Shown here: positions 1-9,422 of the stretch, one piece after another | Layout: each line of letters begins with the position of its first letter | How positions within the stretch are numbered: position 1 is the first letter of the stretch | Assembly: GCA_025350505.1 (NCBI GenBank) | Contig: JANXXS010000058.1 | Location: 1 to 55,568 of the forward strand | From: Burkholderiales bacterium | GTDB lineage: Bacteria; Pseudomonadota; Gammaproteobacteria; Burkholderiales; Burkholderiaceae_C | Reading direction: 5' to 3' | Length of the DNA: 55,568 nt | Notes under the pieces: model-generated | Seen by the model: only the letters and a program-made list of their open reading frames with translations | The model's database searches: none | What the model was told of the DNA's origin: nothing | Made by a program: the position numbers and the translations under genes

Positions 1-141
1 GTCGCCGCCAACATCCAGCACATCTTCGCCGTCACAGAGCAGACCGGCGAAGGCACGCGCTCGACGGCGCAGATGGTGCGCGAGCTGTCGCGGACGGCCG
101 AGGAGCTCAACCAGTCGGTGGCGCGGTTCAAGATCGCCTGA
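1..141 (+). CDS. pilJ: Methyl-accepting chemotaxis protein, PilJ-like (C-terminal fragment)
   Basis: Only the last 46 codons are present, open from the window edge to a TGA. The peptide is the end of a chemoreceptor cytoplasmic hairpin: a Q/E/T/A-rich amphipathic helix (IFAVTEQTGEGTRSTAQMV) followed by the usual tail (LSRTAEELNQSVARFKI). The name PilJ rests on position: the next gene is a ChpA-type hybrid kinase, and the pilG-pilH-pilI-pilJ-chpA order is conserved for twitching-motility chemosensing. PilJ would signal through a CheW-like PilI to ChpA at the inner membrane. The stop codon lies in a directly repeated 8-mer (GATCGCCT at 132 and 140). A different receptor cannot be excluded from so short a fragment. 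Confidence 0.75.
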   Translation, partial: VAANIQHIFAVTEQTGEGTRSTAQMVRELSRTAEELNQSVARFKIA

Positions 142-171
142 TCGCCTGACCGTCTCCGTCACCTTCTGACT

Positions 172-196
172 CGGGCGCGCGCGCTCCTACTTTTTT
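172..196 (+). terminator. Possible weak terminator or attenuator between pilJ and chpA
   Basis: A short GC hairpin (GGGCGC, loop GCGC, GCGCTC, with one G-T pair) is followed five bases later by six T residues at 191-196. It sits between two genes expected to be co-transcribed, so it would attenuate rather than end the transcript. The stem is only about 6 bp and the T run is offset, so this may be chance in GC-rich DNA. Confidence 0.3.
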
Positions 197-216
197 CAAG
201 CTTGCCGAGGCGCCGC

Positions 217-3200
217 ATGGACAGCACGCTCGACGAATCCGCCGCCACTCCTGCGCCTGCGACCGGCGACGACCTGAGCGCGATCGCCTGGGTCCAGGAA
301 GAGCTGCGCCGCTCGCTCGACGCGGCGCACAAGGCGCTGCGCCGATTCCTCAAGGACGCCGAAGCCGTCACCGGCTCCGACCTCGACCACGTCGACCCCG
401 GCGTGCTGCGCACCGCGCGCTCGCAGATCCACCAGGGCGTCGGCGCCCTCGAGCTGGTCGGCCTGCCGGCGGCGGCGATCGTGCTGCGCGCCAGCGAGGC
501 GGCGGTGCAGCGCAGCATCGCCCGGCCGCAGGCGCTGACGCCCGAGCTGGTCACCGACATCGAGCGCTCGTCGTTCGCGCTGCTCGACTTCCTGTCGCGC
601 GTGCTCGGCGGCAAGACCGTCTCGCCGCTCTCGCTGTTCCCGCAGTACCGCGCCGTGCAGGAAGCGGTCGAGGCCGAGCGCGTCCACCCGGCCGATCTCT
701 GGTCGATGGACTGGCGCTGGCGCGAGATCGAGAGCGACGCCAACGTCGTGCCGCGCAAGCCCGACGCCGACGTTCGCGGCCAGCTCGAGAGCCATCTGCT
801 GCATCTGATGCGCGGCACGCAGGCGCTCACCGCGGCGGCGCGGATGAGCGACCTCTCGGCCGGCCTCGCCGCCGACTCGTCGCATCCGCAGGTGCGCAGC
901 TTCTGGAACCTCGCCGCGGCGATGTTCGAGGCGCAGCACCACGGCCTGCTCGGCTTCGACGTCTTCACCAAGCGCGTCGCCTCGCGCCTGCTTGCCCAGT
1001 TCCGCATCCTGCAGCGCGGTGACTCCGACGTGTCCGAGCGGCTCGCCCGCGACCTGCTCTTCTTCTGCGCGCAAGCGGCGCCCGGATCGCCCGGTCTTCG
1101 CCTGCCGCGCCTGACCGCGGCGCGGGCCGCCTACGGCTTGCCGGTGCAGACGCCGACCGACTATTCGCTGAGCGTGCTCGGCCGCTTCGATCCGGCCATC
1201 ATCACGCACGCCAAGAAGCGCGTCGTCGCCGCCAAGGAAGCGTGGTCGGCGACGGCGGGCGGCGAGATGCATCGCATCTCCGGCCTGGCCGAGCAGTTCG
1301 CGCTGGTCGGCGATTCGCTGCGCAAGCTCTTTCCCTACGGCGAATCGTTCGCCGCCGAGCTGCAGACGGCGGTATCGCAGACGCAAGCCGCCAACGCCGC
1401 GCCACCGGCGCCGCTGGCCATGGAAGTGGCGACCAGCCTGCTCTACATCGAAGCGGCGCTGGAGGACGGCGACTTCGACGATCCCGACCACGCCGACCGC
1501 GTGCGCCGCCTCGGCGAGCGCCTCGCCGCGGTGCGCCAGGATGCACCGCCCGAGCCGCTCGAGCCGTGGATGGAGGAGCTCTACCGCCGCGTCTCCGACC
1601 GGCAGACCATGGGCAGCGTCGTCCAGGAGCTGCGCGCCTCGCTCAGCATCGCCGAAAAGGCGATCGACGACTTCTTCCGCAATCCGGCCAACCCCGGCGT
1701 CCTGGTCGACGTTCCCCAGCAGTTCGCTTCGATGCGCGGCGTGCTCTCGGTGCTCGGCATGGACCAGGCGTCGCAGGCCCTGCTGCGCATGCGCGACGAG
1801 GTGCATGGACTGGCGTCGACCGAAGTCGATCCGGCGCGCGTCGCCCAGGCCGGCGTGTTCGACCGGCTCGCCGGCAACCTGAGCGCGCTCGGCTTCATGA
1901 TCGACATGCTGAGCGTGCAGCCGCAGCTCGCCAAGTCGCTGTTCGTGTTCAATGCCGAGGCCGGCACGCTGGCGCCGGTGATGGGCCGTGCCGATCCAGC
2001 CAAGGCGGCCCATTCGGGACCGGCACCGGTCGAGCCGCGCCTCATCGAACAGGCGCAGATGCTCGCCTTCAGCTCGGTGCGCGAAGACGTGCCGCTGCAG
2101 GAGGTGACGCGCGAGCTCGAGCGGCTGTCGCACGAAGCGCAGGCCGCCGACCAGCCGGCGCTGGCTGCCGCGGTGCTGAAGGCGCAGGAAGCGATCGTCA
2201 ACGCCGCCGACGATCCGGTCAAGGTCACGACCGCGCGCGGCGAGCTCTCCGAGGCGCTCGTCGACTTCGTCGCCACCGCCACCGAGCCGGCCGGATTCGA
2301 GCTGGTGAGCGAGCCGATGCCGCTCGCGCCGATGAAGCCGATCGCCCTGATCGGCGACCTCGAGCACGACGACGAGATGCGCGAGGTCTTCCTCGAGGAA
2401 GCGCACGAGGTGATCGAGGGCGCGCAGGCGGCCTCGACCGAGCTCGCCAGGTCGCCCGGCGACCTCGGTCTGCTGACGACGGTTCGGCGCGCTTTCCATA
2501 CTTTGAAGGGCAGCTCGCGCATGGTCGGCCTGAAGGCCTTCGGCGAAGCGGCCTGGGCCGGCGAGCAGGTCTTCAACTCGCAGCTTGCGGAGCAACGCGC
2601 CGCCGAGCCGCCTCTGGTCGAGTTCGCGACCTGGGTGTTCGGCCAGCTCTCGAGCTGGGTCGAAGACATCGCCGCGCACCGTGACGAAGGGCGCAACGAG
2701 GGCGAGATCAAGGTCGCCGCCGACCACGTCGCGCGGCGGCTGCAGAGCGGCGAGGCGAGTTCCGACATCGCCCTGCCGATCGGCTTGCCCGACGATCTGC
2801 CGAGCGCCTCCGACCTCGAATTCGACAGCCCGCCGCGGGCCGACGCGAAGTTCATGGAGCCGGGCTCCGAAGTGGCCTTCGAGCTCGACCTGTCCGGACT
2901 CGAGCGGCGCGAAGACGCGCCCGCCGCGCCAATCGATCTGCCGACGATCGACCTTGCCGCATCGGCGATGTTCGACCGCTTCGACGACGCGCGCGACGAC
3001 GCGATGCAGACGACGCTCACCAACGCCCAGTTCGACGAGGTGCCGAGCGGCATGATCGACCTCGATCTGGGCAGCCCGTCGGCAGCGGCGCCGCTGTTCG
3101 AGCTGCTCGCGCCGACCACCGGCGATACCGGTGCCGACTCGGGCCACGACCTGCTGCTGGACCTGTCGAGCGGCGAGGCCCTGCCGGCGGCGACGCGCAC

Positions 3201-6200
3201 CGCGGCGTCGCGGCCGATGCCCCTCGTCGATCTCGACGTCGCGCCCGATGTGACCCCGGCATTGCAGCCAGCGCCGGCCGCTGCGGCCACGATTGACGCG
3301 GCGAACGAAGCCGCGGCGAGCGACGAGCACGTCAAGATCGTCGGGCCGCTGCGCATCGGCATCCCGCTTTTCAACATCTATCTGAACGAGGCCGACGAGC
3401 TGTCGCGCCGCCTCATGACCGAGGTCGCCGAGTGGGCGATGGAGCTGCACCGGCCGCTCGGTGAGACGCCGATATCGCTGGCCCATTCGCTCGCCGGAAG
3501 CTCGGCGACGGTCGGCTTTGCCGATCTCTCGCACCTGGCGCGCGCGCTCGAGCACGCGCTCGCCCGCTCGCAGGCGATCGGCCACGGTACTGACGAAGAG
3601 GCGCGCCTCTTCGTCAACTCCGCCGAAGAGATCCGCCGCCTGCTGCACCAGTTTGCCGCCGGTTTCCTGAAGGAACCCGAGCCCGAGCTGCTAGCGCGGC
3701 TGGCCGAGCACGAGCTGAGCTCGGCCAAGCGTCTCGAGGCGGTGACCGCGGCGTCCGAGCTTGCCGGGGGCGTCGACAGCGAGTCGCCCGCCGACGCCGC
3801 GCTGTCCGTCGACACCCTGCTCAGCATCGACGACGACGAAGCCCGCGTCGAAGCCGCGACGCATGCCGAGCCCATCGCACCGGCGGCGACGCCAATCATC
3901 GACGAGCCCGCGGTCGCCGAAGAAGCGCCTGCGACGCAGCCGGCCGCGCTCGACGAAGTCGCGCCGCCGACGGCCAGTGCCGTCGCGCCGCCACCGGAGG
4001 CGCCGCCCGAGGCGACGGCCGCGACCGAAGCCGACACAACACCCATGCCCGAGGAAGTCGCGGCGCGTGAGCAAGCCCCCGCGGTCGAGGCTGCGGTCGA
4101 AGACACCGCCGAGGCGGGCTTGTCCGCCTTCGGCGCCCTGGCACCGTTCGGCACGCTCGGCGTCTCCGAACTCAAGCCGCTCGCTGCGGCGCCGACCGGT
4201 GCGGCGCGGCCGGCGCACTTGGCGCACGCTTCGACCTTCGGCGACGTCGACGACGACATCGACGCCGTCGATGCGGTCGACCTCGAGCTGTTCCCGATCT
4301 TCGAGGAAGAAGCGCTCGAGCTGTTGCCCAAGCTCGCCGCCCAGTTGCGCGACTGGGCGCGCCAGCCGGCGACCGCGTCGCACGCCAACGCGTGCATGCG
4401 CACCCTGCATACGCTCAAGGGCGGCGCCCGCCTCGCCGGCGCGATGCGCCTGGGCGAGATGGCGCACCGCCTCGAGACGCGGATCGAGCGGCTGACCGCC
4501 GGCGAAGCCGTCGTCGATGCCGCCGACGTCGAGACGCTGCAGACGCGTTCCGATGCCATGGCGCACGCCTTCGATGCGCTGCGCAGCCGCGATGCCCAGG
4601 CCTATGCCGACGCCGTCGCCGCCGCCGTTGCGCCGGTCGCGCCTAGCGCGTCCGCGATGCCAGCGACGGCAATCGCCGCACCCTTCGTGGCCGCGCTGCC
4701 GCATGAGGCGCCCGCATCCATCCCGGCAGCGGCGGTCGCGGCCGCGCCGTCGACGTCGGCTCTGGCCGAGAGCAGGAAATCGGCCAAAGGCGGACGCGGC
4801 AAGGCCACCGTCGCCGAAGCGGCGCCGGCCGGCACCTCGACCCCGACACGGACGCCGGCCGAGCTTCCCGCCATCGACTGGTCGCGTTTCACCGGTGCGG
4901 CGGCAAGCGCGCCGGTCAAGCCCGCCGAGCGGGCGCAGGCCGCCACCCAGTCGGCGGTGCGCGTGCGCGCGCCGCTGCTCGACCGCCTGGTCAACCAGGC
5001 CGGCGAGGTCAGCATCACGCGCTCGCGCATCGAGTCGGGCGTCGGCCAGATCAAGGGGTCGCTGTCGGACCTGACCGAGAACCTCGAGCGTCTGCGCGGC
5101 CAGCTGCGCGACATCGAGCTGCAGGGCGAAGTGCAGATGACCTCGCGCCTCGAGGCGGCCAAGGCGGCGTCGCAGGCCTTCGACCCGCTCGAGTTCGACC
5201 GCTTCACGCGCTTCCAGGAGCTGACGCGGATGATGGCCGAGTCGGTCAACGACGTCGCCACCGTGCAGCGCACCTTGCAGCGATCGCTCGAATCGACCGA
5301 GGACGAGCTGGTGGCGCAGGCGCGCCTCACGCGCGACCTGCAGGACGATCTGCTGCGCACGCGCATGGTGGAGTTCGAGGGCCTCTCGGACCGTCTCTAC
5401 CGGGTCGTCCGCCTGACCGCCAAGGAAACCGGCAAGCAGGTGCGTCTCGACATCGTCGGCGGCTCGATCGAAGTCGACCGCGGCGTTCTCGACCGCATGA
5501 CCGGCGCCTTCGAGCACCTGTTGCGCAACTGCGTGACGCACGGCATCGAGCTGCCCGAGGCGCGCAGCGCGGCCGGCAAGGATCCGGTCGGCACCATCGT
5601 CGTCGCGCTCTCGCAGGAAGGCAACGAAGTCGGCGTCGAGTTCCGCGACGACGGCGCCGGCCTCGACATGGCGCGCATCCGTGCCAAGGGCGCGGCGATG
5701 AAGCTGATCGACCCGAACGTTCCGCACGACGACGCCGAGCTCGCCAACCTCATCTTCACGGCCGGCTTCACGACCGCCGAGAAGGTGACCGAGCTGGCCG
5801 GCCGCGGCGTCGGCATGGACGTCGTGCGCTCCGAGGTGATCGCCATGGGCGGCCGCATCGAGACCGCGACCGCCGTCGGCCAGGGCACCTCGTTCAAGCT
5901 GATCCTGCCGCTCACCACGGCAGTGACGCAGGTCGTGATGCTGCGCTCGGGCGACAACATCGTCGCCGTGCCGTCGACGCTGGTCGAGATCGTGCGCCGC
6001 GCCAAGCCGGAAGAGATCGCCGCGGCCTACGCCAGCAGCACCTACGAGTTCGGCGGCGCGACCTTGCCCTTCTTCTGGCTCGGCGCGCTGCTGCAGATGG
6101 GCGGCCAGGTGCTGGACGCGCAAGCGCGGATGCGCGCCGTGGTCGTCGTGCGCAGCGCGCAGCAGCGCATCGCGGTGCACGTCGACGAAGTGCTGGGCAA

Positions 6201-6795
6201 CCAGGAAGTCGTGGTCAAGAACCTCGGCCCGCAGCTCTCGCGCCTGCCCGGCCTGGCCGGCATGACGCTGCTCGCCTCGGGTGTCGTCGCCCTGATCTAC
6301 AACCCGGTCGCGCTGGCCACGCTCTACGGCGACGAGGCTCGCGCCGCGACGCAGGCGGCGTTGCGCCGTGCCGACGCCTCGGCGCCGGTGCGGCCGGCGG
6401 CCGAGTCCGGACCGCCGGTGGCGCCGCTGATCCTCGTCGTCGACGATTCGCTGACGGTGCGCCGCGTCACGCAGCGCCTGCTCGTGCGCGAGGGCTACCG
6501 CGTGACGCTCGCCAAAGACGGCCTCGACGCGCTCGAGAAGCTCGCCGAGGAAGTGCCGCAGGTGGTGCTGTCGGACATCGAGATGCCGCGCATGGACGGC
6601 TTCGACCTGGTCCGCAACCTCCGCGCCGACGCCCGCTGGCGCGCCTTGCCGGTGATCATGATCACCTCGCGCATCGCCCAGAAGCATCGCGACCACGCTG
6701 CCGAACTCGGCGTCGACCATTACCTCGGCAAGCCGTACTCGGAAGAGGACCTGATGGCCCTGATCGCCCGCTACACGGCGCGGGTCGAGGCCTGA
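217..6795 (+). CDS. chpA: ChpA-type hybrid chemotaxis histidine kinase/response regulator (type IV pilus control)
   Basis: A 2192-residue CheA-like hub for twitching motility. In order: an N-terminal degenerate HPt/FimL-like region; HPt 1 around H761 (FHTLKGSS); a variant HPt 2 around H1090 (AHSLAGSS); HPt 3 around H1398 (LHTLKGGA); long Ala/Pro/Glu-rich linkers; a CheA dimerisation segment from about 1583; an HATPase domain near 1765 with N box (HLLRNCVTHGIE) and G boxes (DDGAGLD, GRGVGMD); a CheW-like domain to about 2010; and a C-terminal receiver at 2069-2190 with phosphoacceptor D2120 and K2172. The ATG is chosen over a TTG 15 bases upstream because GAGG lies 6 bases before it. Family knowledge links ChpA to PilG/PilH phosphorylation and cAMP-linked surface sensing. 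At least three phosphorylatable histidines suggest a multi-step relay. Confidence 0.93.
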   Translation: MDSTLDESAATPAPATGDDLSAIAWVQEELRRSLDAAHKALRRFLKDAEAVTGSDLDHVDPGVLRTARSQIHQGVGALELVGLPAAAIVLRASEAAVQRSIARPQALTPELVTDIERSSFALLDFLSRVLGGKTVSPLSLFPQYRAVQEAVEAERVHPADLWSMDWRWREIESDANVVPRKPDADVRGQLESHLLHLMRGTQALTAAARMSDLSAGLAADSSHPQVRSFWNLAAAMFEAQHHGLLGFDVFTKRVASRLLAQFRILQRGDSDVSERLARDLLFFCAQAAPGSPGLRLPRLTAARAAYGLPVQTPTDYSLSVLGRFDPAIITHAKKRVVAAKEAWSATAGGEMHRISGLAEQFALVGDSLRKLFPYGESFAAELQTAVSQTQAANAAPPAPLAMEVATSLLYIEAALEDGDFDDPDHADRVRRLGERLAAVRQDAPPEPLEPWMEELYRRVSDRQTMGSVVQELRASLSIAEKAIDDFFRNPANPGVLVDVPQQFASMRGVLSVLGMDQASQALLRMRDEVHGLASTEVDPARVAQAGVFDRLAGNLSALGFMIDMLSVQPQLAKSLFVFNAEAGTLAPVMGRADPAKAAHSGPAPVEPRLIEQAQMLAFSSVREDVPLQEVTRELERLSHEAQAADQPALAAAVLKAQEAIVNAADDPVKVTTARGELSEALVDFVATATEPAGFELVSEPMPLAPMKPIALIGDLEHDDEMREVFLEEAHEVIEGAQAASTELARSPGDLGLLTTVRRAFHTLKGSSRMVGLKAFGEAAWAGEQVFNSQLAEQRAAEPPLVEFATWVFGQLSSWVEDIAAHRDEGRNEGEIKVAADHVARRLQSGEASSDIALPIGLPDDLPSASDLEFDSPPRADAKFMEPGSEVAFELDLSGLERREDAPAAPIDLPTIDLAASAMFDRFDDARDDAMQTTLTNAQFDEVPSGMIDLDLGSPSAAAPLFELLAPTTGDTGADSGHDLLLDLSSGEALPAATRTAASRPMPLVDLDVAPDVTPALQPAPAAAATIDAANEAAASDEHVKIVGPLRIGIPLFNIYLNEADELSRRLMTEVAEWAMELHRPLGETPISLAHSLAGSSATVGFADLSHLARALEHALARSQAIGHGTDEEARLFVNSAEEIRRLLHQFAAGFLKEPEPELLARLAEHELSSAKRLEAVTAASELAGGVDSESPADAALSVDTLLSIDDDEARVEAATHAEPIAPAATPIIDEPAVAEEAPATQPAALDEVAPPTASAVAPPPEAPPEATAATEADTTPMPEEVAAREQAPAVEAAVEDTAEAGLSAFGALAPFGTLGVSELKPLAAAPTGAARPAHLAHASTFGDVDDDIDAVDAVDLELFPIFEEEALELLPKLAAQLRDWARQPATASHANACMRTLHTLKGGARLAGAMRLGEMAHRLETRIERLTAGEAVVDAADVETLQTRSDAMAHAFDALRSRDAQAYADAVAAAVAPVAPSASAMPATAIAAPFVAALPHEAPASIPAAAVAAAPSTSALAESRKSAKGGRGKATVAEAAPAGTSTPTRTPAELPAIDWSRFTGAAASAPVKPAERAQAATQSAVRVRAPLLDRLVNQAGEVSITRSRIESGVGQIKGSLSDLTENLERLRGQLRDIELQGEVQMTSRLEAAKAASQAFDPLEFDRFTRFQELTRMMAESVNDVATVQRTLQRSLESTEDELVAQARLTRDLQDDLLRTRMVEFEGLSDRLYRVVRLTAKETGKQVRLDIVGGSIEVDRGVLDRMTGAFEHLLRNCVTHGIELPEARSAAGKDPVGTIVVALSQEGNEVGVEFRDDGAGLDMARIRAKGAAMKLIDPNVPHDDAELANLIFTAGFTTAEKVTELAGRGVGMDVVRSEVIAMGGRIETATAVGQGTSFKLILPLTTAVTQVVMLRSGDNIVAVPSTLVEIVRRAKPEEIAAAYASSTYEFGGATLPFFWLGALLQMGGQVLDAQARMRAVVVVRSAQQRIAVHVDEVLGNQEVVVKNLGPQLSRLPGLAGMTLLASGVVALIYNPVALATLYGDEARAATQAALRRADASAPVRPAAESGPPVAPLILVVDDSLTVRRVTQRLLVREGYRVTLAKDGLDALEKLAEEVPQVVLSDIEMPRMDGFDLVRNLRADARWRALPVIMITSRIAQKHRDHAAELGVDHYLGKPYSEEDLMALIARYTARVEA

Positions 6796-6802
6796 ACTAC
6801 CT

Positions 6803-6873
6803 TGTCACCCTGAGTGCAGCGAAGGGTCTCGTCCAGCGCGGTCGAGAGATCCTTCGCTGCGCTCAGGATGACA
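6803..6873. repeat. Intergenic inverted repeat of the widespread 'CCTGAG-CGCAGCGAAGGATCTC' type
   Basis: Two 28-base arms (6803-6830 and 6846-6873) are reverse complements apart from three positions, with a 15-base spacer. The arm core CCTGAGYGCAGCGAAGG belongs to an intergenic palindrome I recognise from many unrelated bacterial genomes, where it often gives spurious ORFs translating to ILSAAKDL. It lies between convergent chpA and the photolyase gene, where a bidirectional stem-loop could end both transcripts. There is no long T tract. The photolyase stop codon lies inside the right arm. No second copy was seen in this window. Confidence 0.8.
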
Positions 6874-8350
6874 GGGGTTTCTTCGCGTCGCGCACGGCCG
6901 CGTAGCGTTTCAAGGTCTTCTCGCGCGCCTCGGCGTGGTCGACGATCGGCTTCGGGTAGTCGCGGCCGAGCACGATGCCGGCCGCCTGCAGGTCGATCGG
7001 CCCGGCTTCCCAGGGCGCGTGGATCAGGTCGTCGCCCAGCCGGGCCAGCTGCGGCAGGTAGCGGCGGATGAAGCGGCCCTGCGGGTCGAACTTGCGGCTC
7101 TGTGTCAGCGGATTGAAGATGCGAAACCACGGTTGCGCGTCGCTGCCGGTCGATGCCGCCCACTGCCAGCCGCCGTTGTTCGAAGCCAGCTCGTAGTCGA
7201 TCAGGTGCTCGGCAAACCAGGCCTCGCCGCGCCGCCAGTCGATGCCGAGGTCCTTGACCAGGAAGCTCGCCGTCACCATGCGCAGCCGGTTGTGCATGTA
7301 ACCGCTCTGGACGATCTGCGCCATCGCCGCGTCGATCAGCGGATAGCCGGTGCGGCCCTGGCACCAGGCGGCGAAGGCTTCGTCGGCGTGCTTGCCATGC
7401 TCGAAGCGGATGCGGTCGTATTCGGGCTTGCAGCTGTGCCCGACGACATGCGGCACGTGGTGCAGCAGCTGCTGGTAGAAGTCGCGCCAGACCAGCTCCG
7501 AGAGCCAGACCTGGGCGCCGCGGCTGGTCGGCCGCGCCACCGCCTCGCGCGCCAGGGCGCGAATCGAGACGGTGCCGAAACGGAGGTGCACGCCGAGGTA
7601 GCTCGGCCCCTTGATCGCGGGGTAGTCGCGCGCCGTGTCGTAGTCGTCGACGCGGCCGAGAAAGTCGTCGAGCAGCGCCTGCGCGGCGGTGCTGCCGCCA
7701 TGCACCTTCAGCGCGTCGAGGTTGGTCGGCAGGAAGCCGAGCGCGGCAAGCGTCGGCACGCCGCGCGCCCCACCCGGCGGCGCGGGCGCGAGCGCCGCCG
7801 CGTGGCGCTCGACCGGGTAAGACCTCAGGTAGAAGTCGTCGATCTTGCCCATCCAGGCCGTCCGGTACGGCGTGAACACGCTGTACGGCTTGCCGCTGCC
7901 GGTGAGGACCTCGTTGCGCTCGAAGACGACATGGTCCTTCGAGGTGTGCAGCGCCACGCCGCGGCCGGCCAGCGCCCCGCGCACCTCGGCGTCGCGGGCC
8001 AGCGCGTAGGGATCGTCGTCGTGGCTCGCGTAGACCGCCTGCACATGCAGCTCGCTCGCCAGGGCGACGATCTCGTCGGCACCGCGGCCGTGTCGGACGA
8101 TCAGGCGCGCGCCGTCGACACCGTGGCGGCGGGCGAGCGCCGCCAGGTCGGCGTCGAGCGTCTCGACGCTTTGCCGGATGAACTCGACGCGACGGTCGGC
8201 GCGCGGCAGGGTATCGAGGATCTCGCGGTCGAAGACGAAGGCGCACCAGACCCGGCGCGCTGCCTTCAGCGCGTGGTAAAGCGCGGCGTTGTCCGCGACG
8301 CGCAGGTCGCGCCGCAGCCAGACCAGCGCGCCGTCGAGAGCCTTGTCCAT
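6863..8350 (-). CDS. phrB: Deoxyribodipyrimidine photolyase
   Basis: Light-driven repair of cyclobutane pyrimidine dimers using FADH-. The 495-residue protein has the N-terminal Rossmann antenna domain ([16 protein letters not shown]) and the C-terminal FAD-binding helical domain, with hallmarks [23 protein letters not shown] and [14 protein letters not shown] (about residue 390), and the end of the catalytic domain [14 protein letters not shown]. Length fits class I CPD photolyases (about 470-500). The last codons (PLSS and TGA) are formed by the right arm of the inverted repeat at 6803-6873, so the C-terminus was probably altered when that element arrived. It is divergent from yqgE. A (6-4) photolyase or cryptochrome is less likely given the bacterial CPD-type motifs. 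Confidence 0.95.
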   Translation of the reverse strand: MDKALDGALVWLRRDLRVADNAALYHALKAARRVWCAFVFDREILDTLPRADRRVEFIRQSVETLDADLAALARRHGVDGARLIVRHGRGADEIVALASELHVQAVYASHDDDPYALARDAEVRGALAGRGVALHTSKDHVVFERNEVLTGSGKPYSVFTPYRTAWMGKIDDFYLRSYPVERHAAALAPAPPGGARGVPTLAALGFLPTNLDALKVHGGSTAAQALLDDFLGRVDDYDTARDYPAIKGPSYLGVHLRFGTVSIRALAREAVARPTSRGAQVWLSELVWRDFYQQLLHHVPHVVGHSCKPEYDRIRFEHGKHADEAFAAWCQGRTGYPLIDAAMAQIVQSGYMHNRLRMVTASFLVKDLGIDWRRGEAWFAEHLIDYELASNNGGWQWAASTGSDAQPWFRIFNPLTQSRKFDPQGRFIRRYLPQLARLGDDLIHAPWEAGPIDLQAAGIVLGRDYPKPIVDHAEAREKTLKRYAAVRDAKKPLSS

Positions 8351-8415
8351 CGAACCGGAGTGTGCCGAAAAGTTTGAAAGGGGGAGTCGGCTTCTCGCCG
8401 GGCCCGCGCGCGGAA

Positions 8416-8421
8416 TAAAAT
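8416..8421 (+). promoter_or_regulatory. Candidate -10 box for yqgE (possible leaderless start)
   Basis: TAAAAT, five of six matches to TATAAT, in an AT-rich patch within GC-rich DNA, ends six bases before the yqgE ATG. Transcription would begin at or next to the start codon. No good -35 hexamer is seen 16-18 bases upstream. Confidence 0.45.
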
Positions 8422-8427
8422 GTCGGC

Positions 8428-9015
8428 ATGGCGGCGCAATCGATCAACCTGACGAATCAGTTCCTGATTGCCATGCCCGGCATGGGCGACGGCACCTTCG
8501 CGGGTACGGTCGTCTACCTGTGCGAGCACACCGAGAAGGGCGCGCTCGGTCTGGTCATCAACAAGCCGATCGACATCACGCTGAAGAACCTGTTCGAGAA
8601 GGTCGAGCTCTCGCTCGACCGCGAAGACCTGGCCGAGGCGCCGGTCTATTTCGGCGGCCCGGTGCAGACCGAGCGCGGCTTCGTGCTGCACGAGCCGTTG
8701 GTCGAGGGCGAGGGCGTCCCTGGCGGCTACAACTCGTCGCTGAAGATCGAGGGCGGCCTGGAGATGACGACGAGCAAGGACGTGCTGGAGGCCCTTTCGA
8801 GCGGCGCCGGCCCGAGGAAGGTGCTGGTCACGCTCGGCTACAGCGGCTGGGCCGCCGGACAGCTCGAGGACGAGATGAGCAACAACGGCTGGATCAACGT
8901 CGAGGCCCAGCCCGGCATCATCTTCGACACACCGGTCGGCGAGCGCTACGACAAGGCGCTGTCGCTGCTCGGCATCCACGCCGGCATGCTCAGCTCGGCG
9001 GCGGGGCACGCGTGA
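8428..9015 (+). CDS. yqgE: YqgE/AlgH family protein (UPF0301)
   Basis: A 195-residue protein with the family's opening pattern ([21 protein letters not shown], then [18 protein letters not shown]), the [15 protein letters not shown] segment, and the [17 protein letters not shown] block. The family is common in proteobacteria and almost always sits immediately upstream of ruvX, as here, where the stop overlaps the next start (GTGA). Its biochemical role is not established; an old link to alginate regulation (AlgH) is not general. No signal peptide is seen, so it is probably cytoplasmic. There is no strong Shine-Dalgarno, consistent with a leaderless transcript. Confidence 0.93.
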   Translation: MAAQSINLTNQFLIAMPGMGDGTFAGTVVYLCEHTEKGALGLVINKPIDITLKNLFEKVELSLDREDLAEAPVYFGGPVQTERGFVLHEPLVEGEGVPGGYNSSLKIEGGLEMTTSKDVLEALSSGAGPRKVLVTLGYSGWAAGQLEDEMSNNGWINVEAQPGIIFDTPVGERYDKALSLLGIHAGMLSSAAGHA

Positions 9016-9422
9016 GGCCCACTCTGGCGCCTTCACCAGCCATCCTCTCCTTTCTGGCTTTCGATTTCGGCACGAAGCGCATCGGCGTTGCGAGCGGAAA
9101 TTCGCTGACACGCAGCGCGGCGCCGCTCGGCGCGATCGTGACTGCGGGCGAGGCGCGTTTCGAGGCGATCGGCCGGCTCATCGCCGAGTGGCAGCCGGCG
9201 GCGCTGGTCGTCGGTGTGCCTTTTCATCCGGACGGCGCCAGCCACATCAACACCGAGCGGGCGCGCCGTTTCGGCCGGCAACTGCGCGCGCGCTTCGGGC
9301 TGCGCGTGCACGAGGTCGACGAGCGCTACACGACGACCGAGGCACGTGCCGGCGGGGCCGGCGACCTGGATGCCGGCGCCGCGGCCGTCATCCTCGAGCA
9401 GTTCCTGGCGGGGCCGATATGA
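9012..9422 (+). CDS. ruvX: Holliday-junction resolvase-like / pre-16S rRNA nuclease RuvX (YqgF)
   Basis: A 136-residue RNase H-fold protein needed in relatives for 5' processing of 16S rRNA. It shows [11 protein letters not shown] (first catalytic Asp near residue 18), [10 protein letters not shown], and DERYTTTEA with a final acidic [10 protein letters not shown] helix. The GTG start is chosen because it overlaps the yqgE stop by four bases and leaves about 10 residues before the conserved FDFG strand, normal for the family. Its stop overlaps the pyrR start in the same way, so yqgE-ruvX-pyrR looks translationally coupled. Confidence 0.93.
   Translation: MRPTLAPSPAILSFLAFDFGTKRIGVASGNSLTRSAAPLGAIVTAGEARFEAIGRLIAEWQPAALVVGVPFHPDGASHINTERARRFGRQLRARFGLRVHEVDERYTTTEARAGGAGDLDAGAAAVILEQFLAGPI

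Noticed and set aside
132-147. Tandem GATCGCCT duplication at the pilJ stop
   Set aside because: Only two copies of eight bases; interesting only as a possible slippage product and not evidence of an element.
196-3648. A very long open frame antisense to chpA (over 1100 codons) and similar ones at 3691-6720, plus one antisense to the hybrid kinase at 29595-32561
   Set aside because: They are Arg/Gly/Ala-rich shadow frames produced by high GC and third-position bias of the real genes; no domains or plausible starts are seen.
6771-6860. Peptide [23 protein letters not shown] readable upstream of the photolyase stop on the minus strand
   Set aside because: It is the translation of the intergenic inverted repeat, a known source of false ORFs, not a coding region.
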